DNA from: Sphingopyxis terrae subsp. terrae NBRC 15098
GTDB lineage: Bacteria > Pseudomonadota > Alphaproteobacteria > Sphingomonadales > Sphingomonadaceae
NCBI RefSeq assembly: GCF_001610975.1
Contig: NZ_CP013342.1
Span: forward strand, 248,001-312,000
DNA: 64,000 bases
Reading direction: 5' to 3'
In this document: positions 23,683 to 31,202 of the stretch, piece by piece
Numbering within the stretch: position 1 is the first letter of the stretch
How the letters are laid out: every line of letters begins with the position of its first letter
Program-made: the position numbers and the translations under genes
Notes under the pieces: model-generated
What the model was told of the DNA's origin: nothing
The model's input: only the letters and a program-made list of their open reading frames with translations
Database searches by the model: none

Positions 23683-25701
23683 TTAGGCCGCGTCGGAGAG
23701 CGGCTCGTCCTCGTGGGTATCATCGGCGGGATCGCCCGCCGCCTCGGGTTCGACGGTGCCGCTCGTTTCGTCTTCGCCATCATCGTTCACCGGCTCGGCG
23801 ACCGGATGCTCGAAGCGCATGGCGTCAGGCAGCCAGGCAAGCGCCTTTTCCTTGACGTCCGCCTCGACGATGATGTTCCCGGCGAAGAGCTGTTCAGCCG
23901 AAGAGGCGAGCAGGTTCTTCTTCGACGCCCCGTAGCGCTGGCTGAGCTCGCTGCCGCCGATCTCCTGAAAGAGGTCGATGATGGAGCTCTTGGTGAGCCG
24001 CTTGAAATAATTCTTCGCGGTCGGGCGCCACCAGGCGGCGACATCGATCTTGAGCTTGCGACCGAGATGATCGACGAAACCGCTGGCGGAATCTTTCATG
24101 GGCACCGCATGGATCGTCCGGGCGATCGCCCAAGCGAGCCAAGCCGCACGCGCTTCTTCGCCGAGCGCGCAGAAGGCATCGTAGCGCCCGGCGACGCCGA
24201 TGTTCGGCTGGACCCAGCTTCGATCGAGCCCCTCTTCGAGCTTGGCCCATTCGTCAGCCGCGAGCGATCCGCTTTCGAAGCCAATGACACGCGACGGCGC
24301 GGCATCGGCGCGAAGGTCGCTGGCGAGATCGGAAGCGTAGCGCCGTAAAGCCGCATCGACCATCACGAAGGTTCCGAGATCGAGCGCAAAGCGGGGATCG
24401 CTTGCGACATGGACACGAAGCAGTTCCGCCTTCATCGTTGCGAGCTCGTCGATGAGTCGTTGGCTCATTGCCGGTTTCGCCGAGACAGAGCCGTCGGTCT
24501 CGGCGTCGCTATCATCGTCGCCATCGATGTCTTCGTCGGCCTCGGTCGGCACCATGTAGGCCTGATGGTGCACACGCGGCTGGCCATCTTCGCCGATGAC
24601 GAGGAAGGCAAGTGCCGCGGCCTTTTGGTCGTCGGTCAAGACCGCCGGTCGATTCTGGATGCCGCTCAGTTCGGATTCAAGTTCGCGATACCGCTGTTCC
24701 TCGTCCTCGGTGATGCCGTCATCACTCTCGTCGGCAGATTCGGCGATCATGTTCATCTCAGCTTCGATTTCGGCGCAGCGCGCTACCTCCTCTGCGGTCG
24801 GTTCAGGAATCTCGCCGCGGACCGGGCGGAGGCCATCATAATCCGCGAACGAGATGCGCGTCATCGGGACCGCGCGAATTTCCGCGAAGCCCTCGCGCGC
24901 CCGGATCGCTTCGGCTTCCGCAGCCAGCTTCTCATCAGCGAGGCGGTCGAGGACGTCGCCATCGATCCAGTTCTCGGATGCACTGTCGGAAAAGAGGTCA
25001 GAGTCGATCCGCCCGCCCGCCTCGACATAGGCATCGCGGCCGACGAGCAGCGCTTTCGGGTCGCCGCCCCGGTAGCTGCCGGCGGCGAGCTCACGCCGGA
25101 TGGTGTACGGGTCGTTGCGGTAATAGCTGTCGCGATATTGCTCGAAGACGCGGGATTGGCGAGCCGTATCCGAGGTGCTGCCATAGGCCTTTGCAATTTC
25201 GAGGGTGATTTCGCCCTTGCGCAGCGCATCGAAGATCGTCTCGTGGAGATCGGCGAGACGGACGCGGCCGAGCACGAAGCGCTCGGTTTTGCCGAAGCGC
25301 GCCGCGACCTGGGCCGCAGTCTTGTCCTCCTTCTCGATCATGTTCTTGAACGCCATGCACTCGTCCGCGGCGGTCATCGGGAGCTTGTTATTCTCGGCGT
25401 AGCTGAACTCGATGGCACGCTTCGCGTCCGGCATCACCATGACCGGAATCTTGAAGTCGTCCGGGAGCCGCCCCTTTTCGATCAGGACGTGCACGCGCTC
25501 GAGGCGCCGACCGCCGCCGAAGATGCTGTAGTGGTCCTTCTTGCGCTTGACTGCCGTACCAATCAAATTCTGGAGCACGAAGCCGGCCTCGCCGATCATC
25601 GCCTCCAGTTCTGCGTCGGCATCGGGATCGCTTTCGGTCCTGACGTTGAGCGGCGAAGGGACGCAGTTGCGCGCAGGCGCGTATACGATGGGAAATGACA
25701 T
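23683..25701 (-). CDS. ParB/RepB/Spo0J-like partition or regulatory protein
   Basis: 672 residues from the ATG at 25701 (AGGAG upstream). The N-terminal 200 residues match the ParB/Srx domain and following helix-turn-helix: LVQNLIGTAVKRKK-like strand (LQNLIGTAVKRKKDHYSIFG), GGGRRLERVHVLIEKG, IEFSYAENNKLPMTAADEC, then TAAQVAARFGKTERFVLGRVRLADL. The central part has a strongly acidic linker (EADEDIDGDDDSDAETD) and the C-terminus is acidic. It is about twice the length of chromosomal ParB, typical of the large ParB-like proteins beside SNO2 helicases on mobile elements. No ParA partner is visible, so a role in replication or regulation is as likely as segregation. Confidence 0.85.
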   Translation of the reverse strand: MSFPIVYAPARNCVPSPLNVRTESDPDADAELEAMIGEAGFVLQNLIGTAVKRKKDHYSIFGGGRRLERVHVLIEKGRLPDDFKIPVMVMPDAKRAIEFSYAENNKLPMTAADECMAFKNMIEKEDKTAAQVAARFGKTERFVLGRVRLADLHETIFDALRKGEITLEIAKAYGSTSDTARQSRVFEQYRDSYYRNDPYTIRRELAAGSYRGGDPKALLVGRDAYVEAGGRIDSDLFSDSASENWIDGDVLDRLADEKLAAEAEAIRAREGFAEIRAVPMTRISFADYDGLRPVRGEIPEPTAEEVARCAEIEAEMNMIAESADESDDGITEDEEQRYRELESELSGIQNRPAVLTDDQKAAALAFLVIGEDGQPRVHHQAYMVPTEADEDIDGDDDSDAETDGSVSAKPAMSQRLIDELATMKAELLRVHVASDPRFALDLGTFVMVDAALRRYASDLASDLRADAAPSRVIGFESGSLAADEWAKLEEGLDRSWVQPNIGVAGRYDAFCALGEEARAAWLAWAIARTIHAVPMKDSASGFVDHLGRKLKIDVAAWWRPTAKNYFKRLTKSSIIDLFQEIGGSELSQRYGASKKNLLASSAEQLFAGNIIVEADVKEKALAWLPDAMRFEHPVAEPVNDDGEDETSGTVEPEAAGDPADDTHEDEPLSDAA

Positions 25702-25733
25702 AATCAGTCTCCTGGCGGCGGAAGCCCGACCAT

Positions 25734-26666
25734 TCAGGCCGCTCGGCGCCGCCAGTCCCCCACTCCCTTCCCTCCTTGCCTGAGGACATCGTTCCAGTCG
25801 TTTCGGCCGTTCCATGGCCAGATCGTATCGATGCGTCGTCCGGGCACCGCGTGCGCCTTCACGGCGAGCGGCACGGCGAGGCGGCCGGCACGGTCGTTGT
25901 CGGGCAACAGGATGAGACGCGACACCGATTCTGGAATAGTAATTTGTGGGATGCGCTCATTGCCGAGTGCGGCCCAGACCGGGATGCCGAGGAGGATCAT
26001 CGCCGAGATCGCTGTCTCGACGCCCTCGGCAATTCCGAGTGTATAAGCGGCCGGCGCGAGTCGAACCGCACCTGTGCGGGGGTGACCGAGCAATCTGCGA
26101 GGGTGCCGGAGGTCGCGCGCGCGTCGGCCCCTGCCATCAAGGAAGGTCCGTTGGACGGCCAACAATCCCGAGTCATCGGTTACCGCGGCGAGCATCGCCG
26201 GTCGAAACACGGCCAGTCGGCCCTTGCCGAGAGGCGTTCGGGGAGCGAACCGCAGGCAGTTAGGTGCAATATCGATCGACCTGTTCCGCAAATAGGTCTC
26301 CGCGATTGTCCAGTTTATTGGCCGACCAATGCCCCACAGGTCACGGGCACGCTGCTGTAGCCATTCTTTAGGGAGGGAGGATGGCGCCCCCCTGCCGTCA
26401 CGTGCGTCGAGGGCGTTCAGACCGTCGCGGCGAAGCGCCCGGAGCACATCGGAAATATCGCAGCCGGCAAAGCATTTGAACAAAAGTCGTGTTTCGCCAA
26501 TCCTGACCGACAGGCTCGGGGTTTTATCCTCATGAGCAGGGCAGCGGCACATGCCAGAATCGCCAGACCAAGTCCCGCCGAAGCGGCGCACAAGAACGGC
26601 CCCGGCGACTTCGAGTTCTGGCTTGCGAGACGTTGAAAACCCTGCAGGCATGGCGAGCCTCTTCAT
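25734..26666 (-). CDS. Zinc-finger/Toprim primase-like protein
   Basis: About 310 residues from an ATG at 26666; a second ATG six codons downstream with AGAGG before it is also possible. CRCPAHEDKTPSL with KCFAGC forms a CHC2-type zinc ribbon near the N-terminus. TLGIAEGVETAISA and LILLPDNDRAG supply the Toprim Glu and Asp-x-Asp. The central part (RNRSIDIAPNCLRFAPRTPLG) is typical of the Toprim proteins of mobile elements. Expected role: primer synthesis for element replication. The last residues (GGKGVGDWRRRAA) are encoded by purine tract copy 7. It lies 32 bases upstream of the ParB-like gene. Confidence 0.85.
   Translation of the reverse strand: MKRLAMPAGFSTSRKPELEVAGAVLVRRFGGTWSGDSGMCRCPAHEDKTPSLSVRIGETRLLFKCFAGCDISDVLRALRRDGLNALDARDGRGAPSSLPKEWLQQRARDLWGIGRPINWTIAETYLRNRSIDIAPNCLRFAPRTPLGKGRLAVFRPAMLAAVTDDSGLLAVQRTFLDGRGRRARDLRHPRRLLGHPRTGAVRLAPAAYTLGIAEGVETAISAMILLGIPVWAALGNERIPQITIPESVSRLILLPDNDRAGRLAVPLAVKAHAVPGRRIDTIWPWNGRNDWNDVLRQGGKGVGDWRRRAA
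25755..25777 (-). repeat. Purine-rich tract, copy 7, inside the primase 3' end
   Basis: Minus-strand core AAGGAGGGAAGGGAGTGGGG plus GAC, 55 bases upstream of the ParB-like start. Unlike the others it lies in the last codons of the upstream gene, yet sits at a similar distance from the next start. Confidence 0.5.
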
Positions 26667-26683
26667 CAGGACGGATACGCAAT

Positions 26684-26703
26684 AACCCCCTCTTTTCCTC
26701 CTC
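26684..26703 (-). repeat. Purine-rich intergenic tract, copy 8
   Basis: Minus-strand core GAGGAGGAAAAGAGGGGGTT, about 20 bases upstream of the primase start. It is the first copy in the backbone transcript direction. Confidence 0.5.
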
Positions 26704-26871
26704 GCTCCGCTTGGCTGCGGCATTAGTCTGTGGCCCCGCGGCGCGGGAATGCCGCCGACCGGTAGCTACGTGCCCTCCTCCTTGTGAAAATCGTGCCGCC
26801 GACCATGCTTGAGCGGGCGAAAGCTGCGTTGGAACCGCGCGCAAAAATGTCTCGTTGCGAGGACATGAAAG

Positions 26872-27072
26872 ATGCGGGATTCCGATGACACTCCGGTTGA
26901 GATCGTATTTATCGAGCCCCTTACGGTACGGATTTCCACTGCCGTCAAGCTCACCGGAATCAGTCGATCCAGGATTTACGAACTCATCGAGTCCGGCGAC
27001 CTTGAAACCGTCAAGGTCGGCCGATCTACGCTGATCCCATATAAAAGTCTGAAAGCCCTAACCAGCGCATAA
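26872..27072 (+). CDS. Excisionase-type helix-turn-helix protein
   Basis: 66 residues. The core STAVKLTGISRSRIYELIESGDLETVKVGRSTLIPYKSL is the winged helix-turn-helix of the MerR-like excisionase/AlpA family (DNA-binding domain, excisionase type). It is on the plus strand, opposite to the backbone and the integrase, and followed by 115 bases without a gene. Known relatives assist excision by bending attachment-site DNA or activate integrase genes. Inferred: recombination directionality factor of this element, or regulator of the backbone promoter that must lie between it and the primase gene. Confidence 0.8.
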   Translation: MRDSDDTPVEIVFIEPLTVRISTAVKLTGISRSRIYELIESGDLETVKVGRSTLIPYKSLKALTSA

Positions 27073-27187
27073 TCGGTTGCGCCACCGCTCGAAAAGAGGG
27101 TCCCAAATTTTCGTTCCCACCGTGTAGCTCGCGTCGGAGCAGCTATTGATCGCTTGGTCCATGCGGAGTCACATGCTGGCTATCTAG

Positions 27188-27778
27188 CTATGATCGTGCA
27201 AAGAGCAACAATGGCCCGATATCATGGCTATCGGCTACTTTAAGTGCGGCAACATAAGCTGCTCTCGTTTCGCTGGCATTGACCAGGCCAACGCTTCCCC
27301 ATGTAAACGGTGTACATCCGAGTTGGACCGCCAGCATGTCGCCGACCATACGCGAAAAACGGCCATTGCCGTTCGGGAAAGGATGGATGGCAACGAGCCG
27401 GTGGCTGAATCGGACGGCAATTTCATCGGGTGGGTAGGTTCCATGCTCGACCCAATATCGCGTGTCGTCGATCAGTTGACGAAGGTCCATGGGGATTCTG
27501 TAAGCATCGACGCCAATGTTGCGCGGCGTGGTGCGATACTGCCCGGCCCAACGCCACACGTCTCCGAACATGCGTTTGTGAAGCTGGTTCATGAAATCCT
27601 GATCGAGAATATCCCGCTTCCGGCTCATCACCCATCGTAAAGCTTGCCTGATATTGATCTGTTCGGCTTCATTCAGCTCATGCCGCATGGTGATATAGGA
27701 CGGGATGAGTTGTTCGCGCTCCTCGGCGGTCAGCGGCGTGTTGGCGTCGTCGTCATCGTTAAACAGCTTATCTGTCAT
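27188..27778 (-). CDS. Mobile mystery protein B (Fic domain)
   Basis: 196 residues. The Fic core is HPFPNGNGRFSR (about residues 130-141), preceded by ITMRHELNEAEQINIRQAL, GDVWRWAGQYRTTPRNIGVD and the DEIAVRFSHRLVAI helix. The position usually held by Asp/Glu in the Fic motif (HxFx[D/E]GNGR) is Asn. Known: Fic proteins usually transfer AMP to target proteins, and this subfamily (mobile mystery protein B) is always found with protein A on mobile elements. Its ATG overlaps the upstream gene's stop (ATGA). Inferred: toxin-like or regulatory effector of a two-gene module. Confidence 0.88.
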   Translation of the reverse strand: MTDKLFNDDDDANTPLTAEEREQLIPSYITMRHELNEAEQINIRQALRWVMSRKRDILDQDFMNQLHKRMFGDVWRWAGQYRTTPRNIGVDAYRIPMDLRQLIDDTRYWVEHGTYPPDEIAVRFSHRLVAIHPFPNGNGRFSRMVGDMLAVQLGCTPFTWGSVGLVNASETRAAYVAALKVADSHDIGPLLLFARS

Positions 27779-28239
27779 TCATCATCCCACAGGCCGCGCA
27801 AGGAGCCGGATAGAATGAGTTCGATCATGCGCCGCTGTTCTTCGTCGAGATCGGCTTTGAGCAGGGCCTGATTTTCCAGCCGCATGGTATGGTCCAGCCG
27901 CGCAATATCCTTGCTCGCTTTCTGCTTCGCGCGGTCGCGCAGGATATCATCAAGCGGCTTCGTCGGTACGAAGGCATAAACGAAAGTGCAGTTCATTGCC
28001 TCAGCCGCCTGACGCAGCGTCTTAATCGTGGTGGATCCGCTGACTTCGGCCTTCTCAATCACGGGAATGCGCGAAATCGATGTTCCCATACGAGCGGCAA
28101 GCTGGCGGACCGTCATGCCCAGAGCTTCGCGTATTGCCTTTATCCAGCCTCTTGGGGGCACGGCAAAAGACGTTTCGCGCAAGGGCGCGAAACGTCTTTC
28201 GAGTTGCTTGCGGGCAAGGGCGGCCTGATCTTCGTTCAT
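27775..28239 (-). CDS. Mobile mystery protein A (HTH regulator)
   Basis: 154 residues. The region WIKAIREALGMTVRQLAARMGTSISRIPVIEKAEVSGSTTIKTLRQAAEAMN is an Xre-type helix-turn-helix. The N-terminal QLERRFAPLRETSFAVPPRGWIKAIR and the C-terminal DIARLDHTMRLENQALLKADLDEEQRRMIE are the family's usual flanks. It overlaps the Fic gene by four bases. It probably represses its own promoter in the AT-rich region just upstream and may act as antitoxin or regulator for the Fic partner. Confidence 0.88.
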   Translation of the reverse strand: MNEDQAALARKQLERRFAPLRETSFAVPPRGWIKAIREALGMTVRQLAARMGTSISRIPVIEKAEVSGSTTIKTLRQAAEAMNCTFVYAFVPTKPLDDILRDRAKQKASKDIARLDHTMRLENQALLKADLDEEQRRMIELILSGSLRGLWDDE

Positions 28240-28374
28240 ATATATATGTCCTGATGAGCCGAAGATGTATATATAAATATGAACATATCAAGATATTTTG
28301 ATCGTAAATTTATGATCGTTACCTCATAAAATATACATAAATATATGAACGTACTACCGCAAAACCTGAGCGCG
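28240..28374. promoter_or_regulatory. AT-rich regulatory region with repeated GTTCATAT-type sites
   Basis: About 135 bases of very AT-rich DNA between the mobile mystery A start and the integrase stop. It contains ATATGAAC at about 28278 and 28343, the reverse form GTTCATAT overlapping the protein A start, and the near-palindrome GATCGTAAATTTATGATC at 28300-28317. Candidate operators for the Xre-type protein A. The composition contrasts sharply with the GC-rich window. Confidence 0.5.
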
Positions 28375-29610
28375 CTAGGCAGTCATTCGGCCGCCCCTCT
28401 GAAAAGATGGCCGCACAATCTGTGCGCCATCGCGGAGCTGGTCGAGATAGTCCGACCAGTGCTGCATCATGCGCACACGCTCATCCCAATATTCGCCGCG
28501 CGTGTAGATTCGCCGCGTCGCGTTTGCATCCAGATGCGCGAGCTGCCTCTCGATCGCATCGGGATGCCACATGCCCATCTGGTTGAGAAGAGTCGCGGCT
28601 GTCGAACGGAAGCCATGCGCCGTCATCTCCTCGCGGCTATAGCCGAGACGCCGAAGGGCCGCGCTCACCGTATTCTCGGACATGCACCGCCGGGAAGTTC
28701 GAAATGAGGGGAACAGAAATTGCCCATGGCCCGTGAGGCCGTGCAGCGCTTCAAGCATTTCGAGAACCTGCCTGGACAGCGGGACACAATGCTGACGGCG
28801 CATTTTCATCTTGTCGGCCGGGATCGTCCACACCGCGTCCTCGACATCGATCTCCGTCCATTCCGCCTGTCGCAGTTCGCCCGGCCTCACGAAGACATGC
28901 GGCGTCAGTCGCAGCGCAATTGCCGTGATTTCGTGACCAGCATATCCTTCGATAGCGCGCAGGAGCGCCCCTGTTTCCTTGCGGGTCGTGATCGCGGCGT
29001 GGTGCTTTACCTTCGGAGCCGTGAGCGCGCCGCGCAAGTCAGCCGCAAGATCACGGTCCGCCCTTGCGGTGGCGATCGCGTATCGGAAGACCCTGCTGAT
29101 CACGCTGCGCATCCGACGCGCACTTTCATACCGTCCATTGGCCTCGACCTTACGGAGTACGGCCAGAACCTCCTGGGGCGTGATTTTCGAGATCGGACGG
29201 CTGCCGATCAGTGGATTGGCGATATCGAGGAGCCAGCGAATTTTGCGAAGCGTGACGGCCGCGCGCTCTTCCCGTTCGTTTTTCGCCAGCCATTCCTCTG
29301 CGATCGTCTTGAACGTGTTGTCCTCGGCGATCTTTCGGGTGATCCGTTCGACCTTCTTTTCCGCGGCCGGATCGAGCCCTGCAAGAAGCAGCTTTCGCGC
29401 TGCGTCGCGCAGTTCCCGAGCGGAAGCAATTCCAATATCAGGCCACGAACCGAAGTAGAGAGTCTTTTGTCGGCCCAGGTGACGATAGTTCATTCGCCAG
29501 ACCTTTGCTCCGCTCGGTCTGACCACGAGATATAGGGCATCGCTATCGGCCATTTTATAGGCCTTTTCTGCGGGCTTGGCGTTCGAAATCTGGATGTGGG
29601 TAAGCGTCAT
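28375..29610 (-). CDS. P4-type tyrosine integrase
   Basis: 411 residues. The N-terminal DUF4102-type arm-binding domain (LTHIQISNAKPAEKAYKMAD, DALYLVVRPSGAKVWRMNYR) is followed by a SAM-like core-binding part and the catalytic domain with RPGELRQAEW (first Arg), HGFRSTAATLLNQMG (HxxR), HLDANATRRIYTRGEYWDER (nucleophilic Tyr) and MMQHWSDYLDQL. Length is standard for the P4 integrase family. It lies with its start toward the tRNA-Leu gene, 173 bases from it, so the attachment site and its own promoter share that gap. Expected reaction: site-specific integration and excision at the tRNA-Leu 3' end. Confidence 0.95.
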   Translation of the reverse strand: MTLTHIQISNAKPAEKAYKMADSDALYLVVRPSGAKVWRMNYRHLGRQKTLYFGSWPDIGIASARELRDAARKLLLAGLDPAAEKKVERITRKIAEDNTFKTIAEEWLAKNEREERAAVTLRKIRWLLDIANPLIGSRPISKITPQEVLAVLRKVEANGRYESARRMRSVISRVFRYAIATARADRDLAADLRGALTAPKVKHHAAITTRKETGALLRAIEGYAGHEITAIALRLTPHVFVRPGELRQAEWTEIDVEDAVWTIPADKMKMRRQHCVPLSRQVLEMLEALHGLTGHGQFLFPSFRTSRRCMSENTVSAALRRLGYSREEMTAHGFRSTAATLLNQMGMWHPDAIERQLAHLDANATRRIYTRGEYWDERVRMMQHWSDYLDQLRDGAQIVRPSFQRGGRMTA

Positions 29611-29686
29611 GATGGTTTCACCTGCAAGAGGCTGACCGGAACCATCAAAAACACCATCAAAGCTGATGGTACGCTGATGGTTCCGG
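29610..29686. repeat. TGATGGT/ACCATCA repeats between integrase and attachment site
   Basis: Five copies of the heptamer occur in 77 bases, in both orientations, at about 29610, 29641, 29653, 29664 and 29675. The last four form nested inverted repeats: an outer 12-base pair CCGGAACCATCA/TGATGGTTCCGG (29636-29686) and an inner ACCATCA/TGATGGT (29653-29670). Position and spacing suit arm-type integrase or excisionase binding sites, and the dyads overlap the integrase leader, so they could also autoregulate it. Confidence 0.6.
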
Positions 29687-29782
29687 CTGGATCAGCCTGG
29701 ATTCCATTCAGCGATTCTCATCGAAAAACGGTGGAAAACCAGCCGCTTGCTGGACGTTCCCGGACGTTGCCGGAAAGGTCAC

Positions 29783-29869
29783 TGGTGCCCAGAAGAGGAC
29801 TCGAACCTCCACGACCTTGCGATCGCCAGCACCTGAAGCTGGTGCGTCTACCAATTCCGCCATCTGGGC
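29783..29869 (-). tRNA. tRNA-Leu(CAG), probable attB/attachment site
   Basis: The minus strand reads GCCCAGA...TCTGGGC as acceptor stem with discriminator A and an encoded CCA (29783-29785). It has an anticodon stem CCAGC/GCTGG around the loop TTCAGGT (anticodon CAG at 29833-29835), a long variable arm, and the T-arm GGTTCGAGTCC. 84 bases plus CCA, class II as expected for leucine. The 3' end faces the integrase, so the island restored the tRNA end on integration. Confidence 0.95.
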
Positions 29870-30081
29870 ACGGGGTAGGAGCGGGCGCTTAGCGGCGGGG
29901 CGGCGGGCTTGTCAACCGCGTCGGCCCGCCCCGCGGCAAATTTTATTTCAAGGGCGCGGATTTGTTGCCCTCGCGCGCCCTGCCCCGCCCTTCGCGCTTG
30001 CCCCTTCGGGCGCTTCGCGGCATGGGGACGCGAGGGACGCTGCGGCGTCCGGCTTCGAGAATCGGCAAGACAGGCAAGGTG

Positions 30082-31008
30082 ATGCAGAATCTGAGCGGGC
30101 AATTGATCACGGTGTTCGGCGGCGGCGGCTTTCTGGGCCGCTATGTCGTCCAGCGGCTGCTGGCACGCGGCGCGCGCGTGCGGATTGCGCAGCGCGACCC
30201 GCGCCAGGCGGTGTTTCTGAAGCCGCTCGGCGGGCTGGGCCAGACGCAGTTCGTCGCCGCCGATGTGCGCGATGCCCGCAGCGTCGCCCGCGCCGCGACG
30301 GGCAGCGACGCCGTGATTAACCTCGTCGGCAGCTTTGCCGATATGGCGGCGGTCCAGGCCGCCGGCGCCGGCCATGTCGCGGCCGCAGCAAAGGCGGCGG
30401 GTGCGAAAGCGCTCGTCCATATCTCGGCGATTGGCGCCGATCCGGCCAGCGCGTCGGGCTATGGCCGCAGCAAGGGCGACGGTGAAGCCGCCGTGCGCGC
30501 CGCTTTCGCTGGCGCAGCGATCCTGCGTCCGTCGATCGTCTTCGGCCGCGAGGACAAGTTCATCAACCGCTTCGCGGGCCTCATCCGCGCGCTGCCTGCG
30601 GTGCCGGTCATCGCGCCGAAGGCGAAATTCCAGCCGGTCTATGTCGGCGACGTCGCCGATGCGGTGGTCGCGGCACTCGATACCCCCGGCCAGACGCTCG
30701 AGCTCGGCGGTCCGCAGCAGTTCACCATGCTGGAGCTACAGCAGTGGATTGCGAAAGCGATCGGTCGGAACCGCCTGTTCGTCGAGATTCCCGATACCGT
30801 GTCGGGCTTTCTGGCGCGCGGCTTCGGCTGGGCGCCGGGCGCTCCGATCACCAAGGATCAATGGCTGATGCTGCAGCACGACAATATCGTCAGCGGAACT
30901 AACGGCCTTGCCGCGCTGGGCATCGCCCCCACCGCGCTGGCCGACGTCGCCGACGGCTGGCTCGTCCAGTATCGCCGCCATGGCCGCTTCGCAGCGATGG
31001 CCCGCTGA
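30082..31008 (+). CDS. NDUFA9-like NAD(P)-binding protein (atypical SDR)
   Basis: 308 residues from the ATG at 30082; an in-frame start 40 codons upstream gives an Arg/Pro-rich non-coding leader. The N-terminus QLITVFGGGGFLGRYVVQRLL is a Rossmann motif. SDAVINLVGSF, ALVHISAIGADPASASGYGRSKGDGE (YxxxK-like) and ILRPSIVFGREDKFINRFAGLIRALP match the complex I NDUFA9 subunit-like family of atypical short-chain dehydrogenases. Known relatives bind NADPH and associate with complex I or act on quinone or sterol substrates; in bacteria the role is mostly unassigned. First core gene right of the island. Confidence 0.88.
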   Translation: MQNLSGQLITVFGGGGFLGRYVVQRLLARGARVRIAQRDPRQAVFLKPLGGLGQTQFVAADVRDARSVARAATGSDAVINLVGSFADMAAVQAAGAGHVAAAAKAAGAKALVHISAIGADPASASGYGRSKGDGEAAVRAAFAGAAILRPSIVFGREDKFINRFAGLIRALPAVPVIAPKAKFQPVYVGDVADAVVAALDTPGQTLELGGPQQFTMLELQQWIAKAIGRNRLFVEIPDTVSGFLARGFGWAPGAPITKDQWLMLQHDNIVSGTNGLAALGIAPTALADVADGWLVQYRRHGRFAAMAR

Positions 31009-31202
31009 GCCGCGCGCGCGACGAAAGGCGCAATAAGCGGCTGGATAAATCCGTCCGCGCTGCGTAGGTCTCAACATCAGGACAGGGGCGTCCGGCACCG
31101 CGCGGGCGCCCCTTCGCTTGTCATCTCCAGCTTCGGGAAGTCCATGATCCAGTTTGCCGCATCGCCCCGCCCCGCCCTTCTCCTGCGCGTGGAGGCCGGA
31201 CG

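Larger units (their letters stand above)
1..29785. mobile_element. Integrative element (genomic island) at tRNA-Leu, left end outside window
   Basis: Seen: a P4-type tyrosine integrase lies immediately inside the 3' end of a tRNA-Leu gene, with repeated short sites between them. A long minus-strand set of replication/partition-like genes (Toprim primase-like, ParB-like, SNO2 helicase, DUF932) follows to the left, with defence and toxin-antitoxin cargo. Known: such integrases commonly use the 3' ends of tRNA genes as attB. Inferred: everything from the window start to the tRNA belongs to one element. No relaxase, coupling protein or type IV secretion gene is visible, so whether it is conjugative, mobilizable or only integrative cannot be decided here. 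I saw no second copy of the tRNA 3' end in the window, so the other attachment site should lie further left. Confidence 0.78.

Noticed and set aside
1-29782. Second copy of the tRNA-Leu 3' end as a left attachment site inside the window
   Set aside because: I looked for a further copy of the 3' end and found none by eye; the left end is taken to lie outside. A string search would settle it.
29962-30081. Earlier start for the NDUFA9-like gene
   Set aside because: The extra residues are Arg/Pro-rich and cover the promoter region; the Rossmann motif follows the ATG at 30082 at the usual distance.
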